Made by a program: the position numbers and the translations under genes | Notes under the pieces: generated by a model | Told to the model about the DNA's origin: nothing | Databases searched by the model: none | What the model saw: the letters and a program-made list of their open reading frames with translations, nothing else | Part shown: in pieces, positions 5,690 to 6,504 of the stretch | Layout: the number at the start of each line of letters is the position of its first letter | Position numbering within the stretch: the stretch's first letter is position 1 | Assembly (NCBI GenBank): GCA_015661035.1 | Contig: JACVJA010000089.1 | Coordinates: 1 to 6,504, forward strand | DNA length: 6,504 nt | Origin: Candidatus Calidifonticultor daggyaiensis | Lineage (GTDB): Bacteria; Actinomycetota; Humimicrobiia; Humimicrobiales; Humimicrobiaceae | Reading direction: 5' to 3'

Positions 5690-6488
5690 AGAAAATAATT
5701 TACATGTTAATGCAATAATTTTTGACTGGAGTGGTACAACTGTTGATTACGGCTGTATAGCACCAGCTATAACATTTAAAAAAATATTCAATAAATATGG
5801 AATTGAAATCAGTATGAAGAATATTCGAAAGTTCATGGGGCTGCCAAAAATGGTACATTTAAAAAAATTACTTGAACTTAATGATGTTTCTGAGCAGTGG
5901 CAAAAAAAATATGGCAGTAAACCAGATTTAGCTACTCTTGAAAGACTATACAATGATTTTACTCCTGAGCTTCTTACAGTATTAAGTAAATACTCAAAAC
6001 CTGTTAATGGACTAGTAAACCTTGTAAATAACTTAAAATATAGTGGAATAAAAATTGGATCTACTACTGGATACACAAAAGAAATGATGAAAATTGTATT
6101 GAGTGAAGCTCAAAAATATTCTTATATTCCAGACTGTGTAGTGACTCCAGAAGAAGCCGGTGGTGGCAGACCATTGCCATGGATGTGTTACTTAAATTTA
6201 ATTAAACTAAAAGTATATCCAACACAAACTGTTATAAAAGTTGGTGATACAATAAGCGATATAAAAGAAGGCCTCAATGCCGGAATGTGGAGTGTTGGAG
6301 TTATTAAAGGAAGTAATGAACTTGGACTTAACCAAGAGGAAATTAACAATTATGACAAAAAGAAACTTGCAACTATGGTTAAAGAAGTAAGAAAAAGATT
6401 TATTTTAAATGGTGCTCATTTTGTAATAGAAGAAATTTCTGAACTAGAAGAAATAATTCCAATCATTAATAAAAAAATTTATAAATAA
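5670..6488 (+). CDS. phnX: Phosphonoacetaldehyde hydrolase (phosphonatase)
   Basis: This cytoplasmic HAD-superfamily enzyme cleaves the C-P bond of phosphonoacetaldehyde, giving acetaldehyde and phosphate, the last step of 2-AEP breakdown. It has 272 residues, normal for the family. Compared from memory with the Bacillus cereus enzyme, every catalytic residue appears at a constant +7 offset: nucleophile D19 in FDWSGTTVD, C29, M56, Schiff-base lysine K60 and H63 in MGLPKMVH, T133 and Y135 in GSTTGYT, R167 in GRPLPW, and Mg-binding D193 and D197 in VGDTISD. As expected for phosphonatases, the usual second aspartate of the HAD nucleophile motif is replaced, here by S21. The helical cap insert (about residues 28-100) carries K60. 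The offset comes from a slightly longer N-terminus (MHGKKDRENNLHVN); no other in-frame start lies before the catalytic motif. It overlaps the permease gene by 20 nt. Normally it needs PhnW to supply substrate. Confidence 0.97.
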   Translation: MHGKKDRENNLHVNAIIFDWSGTTVDYGCIAPAITFKKIFNKYGIEISMKNIRKFMGLPKMVHLKKLLELNDVSEQWQKKYGSKPDLATLERLYNDFTPELLTVLSKYSKPVNGLVNLVNNLKYSGIKIGSTTGYTKEMMKIVLSEAQKYSYIPDCVVTPEEAGGGRPLPWMCYLNLIKLKVYPTQTVIKVGDTISDIKEGLNAGMWSVGVIKGSNELGLNQEEINNYDKKKLATMVKEVRKRFILNGAHFVIEEISELEEIIPIINKKIYK

Positions 6489-6494
6489 AGGAGG
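6487..6494 (+). promoter_or_regulatory. Strong Shine-Dalgarno site for a gene beginning at or beyond the right edge
   Basis: AAAGGAGG overlaps the phnX stop codon (TAA, 6486-6488) and is followed by TTTAAGACAA to the window end. No start codon appears in those ten bases, so the next gene should begin at or very shortly after 6505 and be the fifth gene of the operon. By pathway logic the best guess is phnW, 2-aminoethylphosphonate:pyruvate transaminase, but none of its coding sequence is visible. Confidence 0.75.
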
Positions 6495-6504
6495 TTTAAG
6501 ACAA

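Noticed and set aside
5747..6076. 109-residue minus-strand open frame inside phnX
   Set aside because: It is antisense to the phosphonatase catalytic and cap regions, which are fully conserved on the plus strand.

Overview
The window is AT-rich with AT-leaning codon use, strong AGGAGG-type ribosome-binding sites, a Gram-positive lipoprotein and SigA-type promoter hexamers. This suggests a low-GC Firmicute, most likely a clostridium or close relative (inference from composition and protein flavour; no 16S or marker gene is present).

Layout. (1) Positions 1-1110, minus strand: the N-terminal 370 residues of a large flavoprotein of the old-yellow-enzyme / 2,4-dienoyl-CoA-reductase-like family, running off the left edge. 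(2) Positions 1111-1704: a 594-bp, extremely AT-rich divergent intergenic region. It holds a consensus-perfect promoter for the minus-strand gene with an inverted repeat over its -10 side, a plausible promoter for the plus-strand operon, and several short direct repeats that could be operators. (3) Positions 1705-6488, plus strand: a four-gene phosphonate cluster. It encodes a lipoprotein substrate-binding protein, an ABC ATPase, a fused double-domain permease, and phosphonoacetaldehyde hydrolase (PhnX, phosphonatase). (4) The last 18 bases carry a strong Shine-Dalgarno sequence for a further gene whose start codon lies at or just beyond the right edge.

How the genes work together. The three transporter genes match the architecture of the putative 2-aminoethylphosphonate (2-AEP) importers (PhnS/PhnT/PhnU type) that travel with phosphonatase genes. 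Imported 2-AEP would be transaminated to phosphonoacetaldehyde, normally by PhnW, which is not in view and is the best guess for the next gene. PhnX then cleaves phosphonoacetaldehyde to acetaldehyde and phosphate. PhnX is the firmest call because all its known catalytic residues are present; transporter specificity is inferred from this neighbour. A 13-bp hairpin between the binding-protein gene and the ATPase gene probably sets a higher level of binding protein than of the membrane components.

I see no mobile element, CRISPR array, RNA gene or clearly novel multi-gene system. The most unusual points are the active-site substitutions in the flavoprotein and the repeat architecture of the divergent intergenic region.
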